The notes under the pieces were generated by a model, which had not been told where the DNA came from, ran no database searches, and saw only the letters and a list, made by a program, of their open reading frames with translations. Shown here piece after piece: positions 1-6,420 of a stretch of DNA of 17,245 nucleotides; the first letter of the stretch is position 1; every line of letters begins with the position of its first letter. Source of the DNA: Zymogenus sp964542895 (GTDB lineage Bacteria; Desulfobacterota; Zymogenia; Zymogenales; Zymogenaceae); the NCBI GenBank assembly GCA_964542895.1, contig CAZIWT010000068.1, positions 1-17,245 on the forward strand, given 5' to 3'. A program made the translations under genes and the position numbers.

Positions 1-2
1 TC

Positions 3-1361
3 CTCGTTGCGGGGATAGCAGTTGAAAGATTCTTTAGAATCAACAGATGGACGATCTATACAGGAGAGATACCCGAAGTCGTTAAGGACGAGGAGTTCGG
101 CGGCGTATACGTGAAGACGGAGGGAGAGCCGACCGAGTACTGCCGGGTGATCGACGTCGACGGGAAGGCGAAGTTTCTGCAGGTCAGGGCGGACGACCAG
201 TATATGATAGGCTACCTCAAGGCGCAATGCATCGGAGATGAGATGATGGCCTACCTTAAGACCGTCGACAAGGAGGTGACGGACTACGCAGGCTCCATCA
301 TGATGCGCTGGATCAAGCTTAAAAGCCGTTACTACACCAGGGCGATCGACGGGAAATACAAGGACGAGATCTTCGGAGTATATTACGGCCTTGAAGATCA
401 GGGCTACGACGTGGACGTATACGACGTCCTCTTTGCCTACACGTGGCGGGAACTTGTTTACGTCACCACGGCGGTCAGGATCGGCCCGATCTACTACAAG
501 CTCTTCTACAAGGATAAGGACAAAGAGACGGGGGGGTGCTCCTCCTTCGGTATCTTGAATCCTGACGGCTCGGTCATAATAGCCCAGACGATAGACAGCC
601 CGCCCCAGTCGAAGGGATTCGGCGACTACTACTTCGAGGAGCAGAGGATAAACGGCGAGGATGTGGTAACCACAATGACCTCCTACGCGGGCCTTTTCGG
701 ATGGGACATGGGGTGGAACTCGAAAGGGGTCGCCGTCGTCATAAACAACATGTTCACAAAGGAGTACGCGAAGGAGCCGAGGCTCCCCTATACCTTCAGG
801 GGGAGGGAGGCGTTGAGGGTTGCAAGCGACGCCTACGAGTACGTCGACCACTGGACAGAGACGGGGAGTCCCAACGCCCAGAACTTCATAGTGACCGATC
901 TTAAAGGCAACCTCCTTCGCCTCGAGAGGTCCAGGGAAATGTTCGTGATCACCGACGTGAAGAAGGACAGCCTTGAGGGCACCTACTGGGAGGATATAGG
1001 GATGCTCACCTCCTCAAACACGTTCGTCACAGACGAGATGAAGCACCTGATCCTCTTTCCGGACGTATGCAGCGGCAGACAGCCCACCGCCGACATGATA
1101 GCCAAGAAATACGCCGCGGACGGGAGGCTGACCTTGGGTGAGATGGAGGAGATACTGGCCTATCAGCCGGAGGAGAACGTCGGCGACGAGAACGCCATCT
1201 GCTACAGGTCGCAGTATCTGATCGAGAAGAAGAATGCATCCGTGACGGTATACCAGCTTATTTTTGTGGTTGAGAATGGGGTAAGGAAGATCTACCTGAA
1301 GGAGAACTTCGACTGCGGGGACAGGGACTACGTGTCACCTGTGGCTCCCCTTTCGAGATAG
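3..1361 (+). CDS. C45-type Ntn-hydrolase / acyltransferase-like protein, 5' end missing
   Basis: The reading frame is open from the left edge (first full codon at 3), so the gene begins outside the window. The GTG at 111 is only the first start-like codon and has no ribosome site. About 453 codons are visible. Visible residue 179 is the Cys in the motif GGCSSFGILNPDG, which matches the N-terminal nucleophile of the peptidase C45 / acyl-CoA:6-aminopenicillanate acyltransferase family. Other blocks fit the family: YAGLFGWDMGWNSKGVAVVINN (the 'G.N..G' block, shortened: AGLFGWDMGWNSKG), LPYTFRGREALR, and the C-terminal SICRH-like NAICYRSQ. Family members are made as precursors and cleaved before the Cys; they hydrolyse or transfer amide-linked acyl groups. 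The N-terminal part before the Cys is long and starts with a hydrophobic stretch (LVAGIAV), possibly the end of a signal or membrane segment. The substrate is unknown. A terminator follows. Confidence 0.75.
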   Translation, partial: LVAGIAVERFFRINRWTIYTGEIPEVVKDEEFGGVYVKTEGEPTEYCRVIDVDGKAKFLQVRADDQYMIGYLKAQCIGDEMMAYLKTVDKEVTDYAGSIMMRWIKLKSRYYTRAIDGKYKDEIFGVYYGLEDQGYDVDVYDVLFAYTWRELVYVTTAVRIGPIYYKLFYKDKDKETGGCSSFGILNPDGSVIIAQTIDSPPQSKGFGDYYFEEQRINGEDVVTTMTSYAGLFGWDMGWNSKGVAVVINNMFTKEYAKEPRLPYTFRGREALRVASDAYEYVDHWTETGSPNAQNFIVTDLKGNLLRLERSREMFVITDVKKDSLEGTYWEDIGMLTSSNTFVTDEMKHLILFPDVCSGRQPTADMIAKKYAADGRLTLGEMEEILAYQPEENVGDENAICYRSQYLIEKKNASVTVYQLIFVVENGVRKIYLKENFDCGDRDYVSPVAPLSR

Positions 1362-1397
1362 GGGCCGACGGCTGTAAGACATTTGAATATCAACCAG

Positions 1398-1432
1398 CGC
1401 GGGGGCGGGGTTTAAACCCGTCCCCGTCTTTT
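1398..1432 (+). terminator. Intrinsic terminator after the C45-type gene
   Basis: A GC-rich hairpin with arms GGGGGCGGGG and CCCGTCCCCG around a central TTTAAA, allowing one bulge, is followed by TCTTTTG. It starts 37 bases after the stop codon and closes the first gene. Confidence 0.75.
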
Positions 1433-1543
1433 GTACTAAGCGGTTTTAGATATACAACACCACCATATTACATCGTCCCGATGACACCGAAATGCCGTGG
1501 CGGGTAACAATAAAACTTTCCCACAGGTCTAACCCTGCCCGTT

Positions 1544-1678
1544 TCATAAAAGCCCAAAATAGAAGCCGAAGAAGATAAAGGCGCCGAGCTGCAGGGCGAT
1601 GCTTATTATGACGGCTAACAGGTCGTTTCCCTTCCCCGTTCGCTTCGGGACAATCGGCTTAAAATCGATCTTTTCCAT
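1544..1678 (-). CDS. Small single-span membrane protein, 44 residues, unrecognised
   Basis: This short frame runs from an ATG at 1678 to a TGA at 1544-1546 on the minus strand. It is preceded by GAGGTG, 7 bases before the ATG, a good ribosome site. The first 19 residues are polar and basic (MEKIDFKPIVPKRTGKGND). Residues 20-44 are a continuous hydrophobic stretch (ending FGFYFGLL) of one membrane span with no tail, so the protein probably sits N-in in the cytoplasmic membrane. It begins 15 bases after the stop of a possible glycosyltransferase C-terminal remnant (1693-1764), so it was probably the downstream gene of that unit. I do not recognise a family. Evidence that it is real: ribosome site, amphipathic layout and codon use similar to the neighbours. 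Evidence against: very short length and no visible homologue in the window. Confidence 0.55.
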   Translation of the reverse strand: MEKIDFKPIVPKRTGKGNDLLAVIISIALQLGAFIFFGFYFGLL

Positions 1679-1823
1679 CTCGATTCACCTCGTCAAAAGA
1701 GCGCCAGAAACTCAACTACCAACCTTGAAGCGGCTTTCACCCGCTCCGGATTTACCAGCTGCAGGCTTCACAGGGAATATCACACGGTTTTCGTATTATC
1801 ATGAGACAAATCTGTTATGTTTT

Positions 1824-2000
1824 TTATCTCCCCCTGTAAAATTTCAGGTCGGGATATTCCCGCTTAAAGAGCGTATATGCAACGCCGGTTGCGGCGATTC
1901 CCACATCGTGTGCCAAATTAATGAGGCGGTTAATAATAGGTATGTCCCTAGTCGCGTGTCCGAGCCCCCATGAGAGGGGATTTAATAATATCTTTGTCAT
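1824..2000 (-). pseudogene. N-terminal remnant of a GT28/MurG-like glycosyltransferase
   Basis: An ATG at 2000 opens a 58-residue frame that ends at a TAA at 1824-1826. It begins MTKILLNPLSWGLGHATRD and continues with a segment containing AATGVAYTLFKREYPDLKF. This is the typical start of glycosyltransferases with the GxGHxxRD nucleotide-sugar loop: strand, GLGHATRD loop, helix, second strand, then the FKREYPDLKF segment. Intact members have about 350 residues, so most of the enzyme is missing. On the same strand 60 bases further on, 1693-1764 reads LQLVNPERVKAASRLVVEFL and stops, which looks like the closing helix of such an enzyme. This suggests a large internal deletion plus decay. A possible promoter lies upstream at 2089-2118. 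The N-terminal identification is fairly firm; the C-terminal fragment is tentative. Confidence 0.65.
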
Positions 2001-2023
2001 TTAAGGTGATCCCTTTTTTTACA

Positions 2024-2057
2024 GGCGGATTAAAACTATTCCATTTTTGAATCCGCC
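2024..2057. repeat. 8-bp inverted repeat in the leader of the glycosyltransferase remnant
   Basis: GGCGGATT at 2024-2031 pairs perfectly with AATCCGCC at 2050-2057 across an 18-base loop. No T-run follows directly on either strand, so it is not a clear terminator. It could be an operator or leader hairpin of the decayed minus-strand gene. Confidence 0.35.
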
Positions 2058-2088
2058 GCTTTCAAATTCGATACAAATTTAGCCATCT

Positions 2089-2118
2089 ATTGTATAAATA
2101 GAATAAATAATTTGTAAA
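2089..2118 (-). promoter_or_regulatory. Possible sigma70-type promoter for the glycosyltransferase remnant
   Basis: On the minus strand TTTACA (2113-2118) is followed after 18 bases by TACAAT (2089-2094), each 5 of 6 to consensus, in very AT-rich DNA. It points to the ATG at 2000. The AT-rich setting makes chance matches likely. Confidence 0.35.
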
Positions 2119-2183
2119 ATTTGTGTATAGTTTTCGATCGGCATTGCCGCCCTTAAACCACATACAAATAATCTGTTTTTCAC

Positions 2184-2212
2184 TTGACAATTGGGCGAAC
2201 TTCAAATAAAAG
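2184..2212 (+). promoter_or_regulatory. Sigma70-type promoter of the DUF6125-like gene
   Basis: A perfect TTGACA at 2184-2189 is followed after 17 bases by TAAAAG (2207-2212, 4 of 6). It lies 29 bases before the ATG at 2241. The consensus -35 box is the convincing part; the -10 box is weak. Confidence 0.5.
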
Positions 2213-2228
2213 AAATTCATATATATAC

Positions 2229-2235
2229 AAGGAGG
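2229..2235 (+). promoter_or_regulatory. Ribosome binding site that sets the start at 2241
   Basis: AAGGAGG lies 5 bases before the ATG at 2241. The reading frame itself is open further upstream to a TTG at 2184, but that TTG is part of the -35 box and has no ribosome site, so 2241 is the start. Confidence 0.85.
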
Positions 2236-2240
2236 TTTTT

Positions 2241-2750
2241 ATGCGTGATTTAACCAACGATGAGGCCAATGCCATAAGGCTCCAGATGCTCTACAGCATC
2301 GGGAACGGCTGGTCATGGTACGCCTACAAGAGGCTCGGCCCGGAGAAGATAATCGAGCTGGAGCTTGAGATGTGGGACGAATTAATCCCTCCCGCCGTGG
2401 AGATCCTTTACATGATGATTCAGCCGGAGGGTAGCCCGGCAGATAAGATGAAGCACTTCTTAAACCAGATTACTAAGGTCAACGGTTATGTCCCGAAGTT
2501 CCTGGAGGAGGACGAAAACTCCCTCAAGTGGGAATACACCTCCTGTCCGAACTGGGACAACCTCGTCATGGTCAACTTCGACGACTACCTGACCCAGGAG
2601 GGGAAGCCCGCAAAGGTCTCGTGTATCCACGGGTGCACGAGGATTCACGAGATATACTTCAGGAAGATCAACCCGAACATAAAGATCGAGAGCTTCGACT
2701 TGAGGCCGAACGCAAAGGAGACGTGTGTCTTCAGGGCGTCCGTGAAATAA
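2241..2750 (+). CDS. DUF6125 / ATC-hydrolase-like cysteine-containing protein
   Basis: The product is a soluble protein of 169 residues. An N-terminal helical half with NGWSWYAYKRLGPEKIIELELEMW is followed by a second half rich in Cys and His: C102, C128, H130, C132 and C162, the last in ETCVFRASVK at the C-terminus. This layout (aromatic helix with a GxEKAIEL-type segment, then a Cys-containing sheet, then a final C-x-F segment) resembles the DUF6125 family and the related L-2-amino-thiazoline-4-carboxylate hydrolase family, from memory of their general pattern. The real reaction of such proteins is mostly unknown; the cysteines could bind a metal or serve in catalysis. The gene is alone, with its own promoter and a very strong ribosome site. 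No terminator is seen directly after it; the nearest one downstream is at 3141. Confidence 0.6.
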   Translation: MRDLTNDEANAIRLQMLYSIGNGWSWYAYKRLGPEKIIELELEMWDELIPPAVEILYMMIQPEGSPADKMKHFLNQITKVNGYVPKFLEEDENSLKWEYTSCPNWDNLVMVNFDDYLTQEGKPAKVSCIHGCTRIHEIYFRKINPNIKIESFDLRPNAKETCVFRASVK

Positions 2751-3140
2751 TCGGGCAGAAAGATCAAGGGCGAGAGCGTAGATATGTACACTTTTTGCCG
2801 GTTCAATTCCGTTGAATGAATCGGCAGACAACTCACGGCTGATCGGACGATCCCCACTGTTAACTCCTCACTTTAAAAAGTGGTGGTGTGTTGGAAAACA
2901 GGTTTTCCGTTCTCCCACCTCCCCGCAGGACTTAACGATCCACGACCGACAAGGAGGAGAATGAGGGAAGGCGTTATTCTCCCTTGCCCTTTGGACTTGA
3001 AACTTGATACGGATTTGCTTGAAAAAGACCCGGTGCCGATAATATCGGCTTCGTGTCGCCGGTGGACTTCCCCTTATGACGACCGATAATTCGGCTATTT
3101 CTTTTCGGCCAAATCGAGAGGATCGGGTAAACCGTGTTTT
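2751..3140. other. Intergenic region with two related palindromes, no gene seen
   Basis: I see no convincing gene here. Open frames exist on both strands (minus 2868-3218, plus 2880-3089), but their translations are rich in Arg, Pro, Ser and Cys and show no family pattern or ribosome site. Two similar palindromic sites are present: CCGATAATATCGGCT at 3036-3050 (perfect 15-base palindrome when started at 3035) and CCGATAATTCGGCT at 3083-3096. A short hairpin CACTTT/AAAGTG lies near 2870. Confidence 0.5.
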
Positions 3141-3173
3141 AAAAAGGTCCGGATGACGATTCCGGGCCTTTTT
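3141..3173. terminator. Bidirectional intrinsic terminator
   Basis: AAAAAGGTCCGGA (3141-3153) and TCCGGGCCTTTTT (3161-3173) pair over 13 positions with one G-T pair and a 7-base loop. The A-run on one side and T-run on the other make it usable on both strands. It isolates the symporter gene from upstream transcription. Confidence 0.85.
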
Positions 3174-3176
3174 AAC

Positions 3177-3205
3177 TTGATAAATCCCGTCTTTTACAGT
3201 AATAT
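3177..3205 (+). promoter_or_regulatory. Sigma70-type promoter of the symporter gene
   Basis: TTGATA (3177-3182, 5 of 6) is followed after exactly 17 bases by TAATAT (3200-3205, 4 of 6), directly behind the terminator. The leader to the ATG at 3275 is about 60 bases. Confidence 0.6.
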
Positions 3206-3274
3206 TTTCTGGGCCCAAAATGGTAAGATCAGGTTGGGCGGCTACAAATATGTTTTTTTAGGAGATGAAGAAGG

Positions 3275-4660
3275 ATGCAAGATCAAGATAGAAAGCCTCT
3301 GAGGATGAAGCTCGGCTACGGCGCTGGGGATCTCTCCAGCAGCATCTTTTTCACGGTCGGGACTTTTTTATTGTTAAACTTTTTGACGGACCAGGTGGGG
3401 CTGAACGCGGCCCTGGCGGGAGTGGCCCTTATGCTAGGTAAGATCTGGGATGCGGTGACCGACCCCGCCGTGGGCTATCTCTCCGACCGCACAAGGACCA
3501 GGTGGGGGCGCAGGAGACCCTGGATCCTCTTCTCGGCGATACCCTTCGGCCTCTGTTTCCTCTGGATGTTCACCGATCCTCAGATCAGCGTGGAGAACCA
3601 GACCGGGATACTTATCTGGGCCACTCTCTCCTTTATGCTGCTCTGCACATTTTACACCTTCGCCAACGTCCCCTATAACTCCCTCCTCCCGGAGATAACA
3701 AAGGACTTCAACGAGAGAACGGAGTTTATGGGATACAGGACGGTCTTCGCCGTTATGGGGACCTTCATAGGGGCCGGGGCCTCCGTCCCGATAATCAGCG
3801 CCTTCGAGATGAGCTACGACAGGAGGATAGGGTTTATCGCACTGGGGGCGATCTTCGGAATGGTCATCGCCGTATCGGCGATCACCCCGTTCTTCGCCGT
3901 AAAGGAACCCCCCCTCCCCAAGGTCGTGGAGAAAAAGAGCATCTTCAAGTCAAACATGGACGCCTTCAAAAACAAGCCCTTCATGTTGATCCTGATCCCC
4001 TGGTTTACAAATTCGGCGGGGGTGGCGGTCATTCTCTCCATGATGATATACTATTTCAAATACATTTACCAGAGGGAGGATCTGGTGACCTTCGCCATGA
4101 TCGTCCTTCTGGCTACCTCGGTCCTCTTCGTGCCGATAACCCTTATGGTCTCAAAGAAGCTCGGCAAGCGAAACACTTACCTCACGGGGATGTCCATAGT
4201 TATCGTATCTGTCCTGGTCTTTTCGGCGGTGGCCCATAAATACGGGATTGTCTCGGCGTATATCATCATGTTCTTTGCGGGAATTGGCTTTTCGACCCAC
4301 TACATCATGCCCTGGTCGATAGCCCCGGATACCGTCGATTACGACTACGCAAAGACGGGGATAAAGAGGGAGGGGATATACTACGGCCTCTGGAGCTTCG
4401 TCATCAAGGTGGGCGCCGCCCTGGCGGGCCTCTTCTGCGGGGTGGTCTTAAACTACTCCGGATATATCGAGCCGGTAAACGGGGTCGCGGAGTTCGCCCA
4501 GCCGGAATCCGCCCTTCAGGGGATCAGACTTCTCGTCGGGCCGGGAAGTGCGGCCTTCTTCCTCATAGGAAATATCGTCCACGCCTTTTACCCCATTGAC
4601 AAGAAGGCGTACGAGGAGATTCAGAAGAAGATAGCAAAGATCGAGGCCAAAAAGAAGTAG
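3275..4660 (+). CDS. GPH-family (MelB-type) sugar:cation symporter
   Basis: The 461-residue protein has about 12 hydrophobic spans and the signatures of the glycoside-pentoside-hexuronide:cation symporter family of the MFS fold: LGYGAGDLSSSIFF at the N-terminus, IWDAVTDPAVGYLSDRTRTR with RWGRRRPWIL in the first inner loop, NVPYNSLLPEIT, and the KREGIYYGLWSF segment in the C-terminal half. Such carriers move a sugar or glycoside inward with Na+ or H+. The substrate cannot be read from the sequence. The start is the ATG at 3275, after AGGAG about 10 bases upstream. The gene has its own promoter and is followed after 37 bases by a YhhN-type gene, probably in one operon. A transporter for a sulfated or phosphorylated sugar would fit the wider neighbourhood, but nothing direct shows it. 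Confidence 0.85.
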   Translation: MQDQDRKPLRMKLGYGAGDLSSSIFFTVGTFLLLNFLTDQVGLNAALAGVALMLGKIWDAVTDPAVGYLSDRTRTRWGRRRPWILFSAIPFGLCFLWMFTDPQISVENQTGILIWATLSFMLLCTFYTFANVPYNSLLPEITKDFNERTEFMGYRTVFAVMGTFIGAGASVPIISAFEMSYDRRIGFIALGAIFGMVIAVSAITPFFAVKEPPLPKVVEKKSIFKSNMDAFKNKPFMLILIPWFTNSAGVAVILSMMIYYFKYIYQREDLVTFAMIVLLATSVLFVPITLMVSKKLGKRNTYLTGMSIVIVSVLVFSAVAHKYGIVSAYIIMFFAGIGFSTHYIMPWSIAPDTVDYDYAKTGIKREGIYYGLWSFVIKVGAALAGLFCGVVLNYSGYIEPVNGVAEFAQPESALQGIRLLVGPGSAAFFLIGNIVHAFYPIDKKAYEEIQKKIAKIEAKKK

Positions 4661-4697
4661 CACCGGAAAAGAACGGATTTGCCCGGGAGGAGATATC

Positions 4698-5387
4698 GTG
4701 AGCTGCCACCTCATAGCCGTCCCCTTCGCCCTCGTTGGGATATTCCTGTATTTCATCGCAAGGAAGAGAAACGACCTGAAGAGGGTCGAGTTCATCCAGC
4801 CGATAACGACGCTGTTCATCATCGCCGTAGCCGCCCTCGGATTTGCCTCTGAGGGCGCCAACGATCTATACACGATCTTCATCCTCGTGGGCCTGACATT
4901 CTCGCTCGTCGGCGACTGCTGGAACGTAGACATGACCGACATGGAGACGGTGATCTACGGGCTCATTGTCTTCGTCTTCGCCTATCTCACATATCCGCTG
5001 GCCTTCACCGTAATGGACGGATTCCACAAAGAAGACGTCATCGTCGGCCTGATATGTTTGGCCCTCTACATCGCCCTCATCTCCTACTGCTGGCGGGGGC
5101 TGGGCGATATGAAGATCCCCGGGATGATATACGGGCTGGTGCTGTTCATCCTCGTAAGCCGGGCCATATCCACATTCTTCGGCGATACGTTCTCGATGAC
5201 CCAGTCGATCCTGATAACGGCGGGGACGGGTATGATATTTTTGGGGGACGTGCAGTTTGCGATCGAGACCTTCAGGAAGCCGCCGCCCCCGAAGCTCGTG
5301 ATCGACCTCAAGGTAATAGGGCCGATACTCTACGCCGGGGGACAGCTTTTGATCGCGCTTTCGACGTCATATTTCCCCGGGCCGTAG
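4698..5387 (+). CDS. YhhN/TMEM86-family membrane protein (lysoplasmalogenase type), copy 1
   Basis: The product has 229 residues and about 8 hydrophobic spans. It shows the YhhN (PF07947) pattern: QPITTLF near residue 36, the acidic motif LTFSLVGD near 75, FVFAYLTYPLAF, then GTGMIFLGDVQFAIETF near 180 and the final ILYAGGQLLIALS. In characterised members this family hydrolyses the vinyl-ether bond of lysoplasmalogens to an aldehyde and a glycerophospho-headgroup, or acts on related lipids. The two GD motifs are thought to carry the catalytic acids. The start is a GTG at 4698 with GGGAGGAG just upstream. A paralogue lies at 5731-6402 behind a repeat cluster; the two share the same ends (FIPQPIT-like start, LLIALSTSYFP end) and are diverged duplicates. 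Confidence 0.75.
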   Translation: MSCHLIAVPFALVGIFLYFIARKRNDLKRVEFIQPITTLFIIAVAALGFASEGANDLYTIFILVGLTFSLVGDCWNVDMTDMETVIYGLIVFVFAYLTYPLAFTVMDGFHKEDVIVGLICLALYIALISYCWRGLGDMKIPGMIYGLVLFILVSRAISTFFGDTFSMTQSILITAGTGMIFLGDVQFAIETFRKPPPPKLVIDLKVIGPILYAGGQLLIALSTSYFPGP

Positions 5388-5404
5388 ACGTAATGATAAA
5401 TCTT

Positions 5405-5660
5405 GTCATTCCCTTGGTAAGCGGGAATCCAGTTAAACTATTTGTCATTCCCGCGCAAGCGGGAATCCAGAGGGAAGGTTTCTGTGCGCCGGGCGTTAAT
5501 GGGAATTTACGTCGATATCTTTCTGGATTCCCAATCGAGTTGGGAATGACAGCATATTTTGTCATTCCCGTGAAAACGGGAATCCAGTTGGTGTTCTTTG
5601 CGTTGGGTGGCACTGACAAGCTCTTGCTTGTCAGTGGGAAGTTCCAATAGAGTGAGAATG
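5405..5660. repeat. Cluster of REP-like palindromic repeats
   Basis: Four copies of one palindromic unit of 27-28 bases occur: GTCATTCCC at one end, GGGAATCCAG at the other. They lie at 5405-5432, 5444-5470, 5523-5550 (inverted) and 5561-5587. Copies 2 and 4 have longer arms (ATTCCCG/CGGGAAT); the loops differ. A fifth degenerate half (GAGAATGACA) ends near 5660. Copies 2 and 3 face each other and frame a 52-base spacer, as in REPIN or MITE-like elements. Repeats with this ATTCCC...GGGAAT core are widespread in bacterial genomes and are mobilised in trans by unknown or RAYT-type transposases. The cluster fills the gap between the two YhhN genes and could act as a transcription attenuator. Confidence 0.85.
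5611..5636. repeat. Perfect 11-bp hairpin at the edge of the repeat cluster
   Basis: CACTGACAAGC (5611-5621), loop TCTT, GCTTGTCAGTG (5626-5636). The stem is perfect and unrelated to the ATTCCC repeats beside it. No T-run follows, so it is not a clear terminator. It may be another small palindromic repeat or an RNA structure in the leader of the second YhhN gene. Confidence 0.6.
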
Positions 5661-5730
5661 ACAGTATAGATTCCACTTTCTTTTTTAAAATGATAATATT
5701 AAACAGACCTTTATCACAGGAGGAGGAAAA

Positions 5731-6402
5731 ATGTATTACCACTTGATCCCGATCCCGTTCATCTTCATCGGCATGATGATCACGTGGATAGCCAGAAACA
5801 AAGAGAACTACAAAAAGGTCGCGATCTTCCAGCCGATCACTACGGTCCTGACCGTTATCGTGGCCCTTTTGGGGCTTTTGACCCCCGGCGCCGTCTTCGG
5901 ATACACGATGTGGATATTGGCGGGGCTTTTGCTTTCGCTGGCCGGCGACATCTTCAACATCAACATGACAAAGGACAATATCCTCTTTGCCGCCCTGATA
6001 GTCTTTCTCTTCGCTTATCTCGTCTACCCGATAGGGATTACGATTTACAACGGCTTTCATTTCGAGGATATATATGTGGCCGTAGGGCTGTTTGTGGTTC
6101 TAATCGGTCTCCTCTCCTACATCTGGAAGGGCCTCGGAAAGGAGTGGAAGATACCCGTCGTAATATACGCGATGGTCATGCTATTTATGGTGCACCGGGC
6201 AGTCTCTACCTTTTTCGGCGATATCTTCAGCGTAACCCAGGCCGTCCTCCTGACGATCGGGACGTCGATCCTCTTCATAGCCGATTCCGAGTATTCGATA
6301 CACCGCTTCATAAAGCCGTTCAAGTTCATCATAGGTCCCTTCCTCTACCCGACCGGCCAGCTTTTGATCGCGCTTTCCACCTCCTATTTCCCTGCGAATT
6401 AG
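5731..6402 (+). CDS. YhhN/TMEM86-family membrane protein (lysoplasmalogenase type), copy 2
   Basis: The product has 223 residues with about 8 spans and is clearly paralogous to the gene at 4698: IFQPITTVLTV, LLLSLAGDIFNINM, FLFAYLVYPIGI, RAVSTFFGDIFSVTQ, GTSILFIADSEYSI (where the other copy has LGD, this one has IAD) and LYPTGQLLIALSTSYFP. The ATG at 5731 has an exceptionally strong site, AGGAGGAGG, 4-5 bases upstream. The gene is followed after 18 bases by a hydroxyacid dehydrogenase, so the two are probably cotranscribed. No clear promoter is seen; the AT-rich stretch 5680-5705 between the repeats and the start is the likely place. A plasmalogen-related role is inferred from the family only. 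Confidence 0.75.
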   Translation: MYYHLIPIPFIFIGMMITWIARNKENYKKVAIFQPITTVLTVIVALLGLLTPGAVFGYTMWILAGLLLSLAGDIFNINMTKDNILFAALIVFLFAYLVYPIGITIYNGFHFEDIYVAVGLFVVLIGLLSYIWKGLGKEWKIPVVIYAMVMLFMVHRAVSTFFGDIFSVTQAVLLTIGTSILFIADSEYSIHRFIKPFKFIIGPFLYPTGQLLIALSTSYFPAN

Positions 6403-6420
6403 AGAGGAAGGAGTATCTGG

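Noticed and set aside
111..1361. GTG at 111 as the true start of the C45-type gene
   Set aside because: The frame is open to the left edge, the upstream codons look coding, and no ribosome site precedes the GTG.
1599..1973. 124-codon plus-strand open frame
   Set aside because: It lies opposite the glycosyltransferase remnant and the small membrane protein, which carry the recognisable coding pattern; its own translation shows none.
2868..3218. 116-codon minus-strand open frame
   Set aside because: It overlaps a terminator and a promoter, and its composition (Arg, Ser, Pro, Cys, His) is not protein-like.
5405..5587. CRISPR array
   Set aside because: The units are palindromic, differ in the loop, occur in both orientations and have irregular spacing (11, 52 and 10 bases); no cas gene is near.
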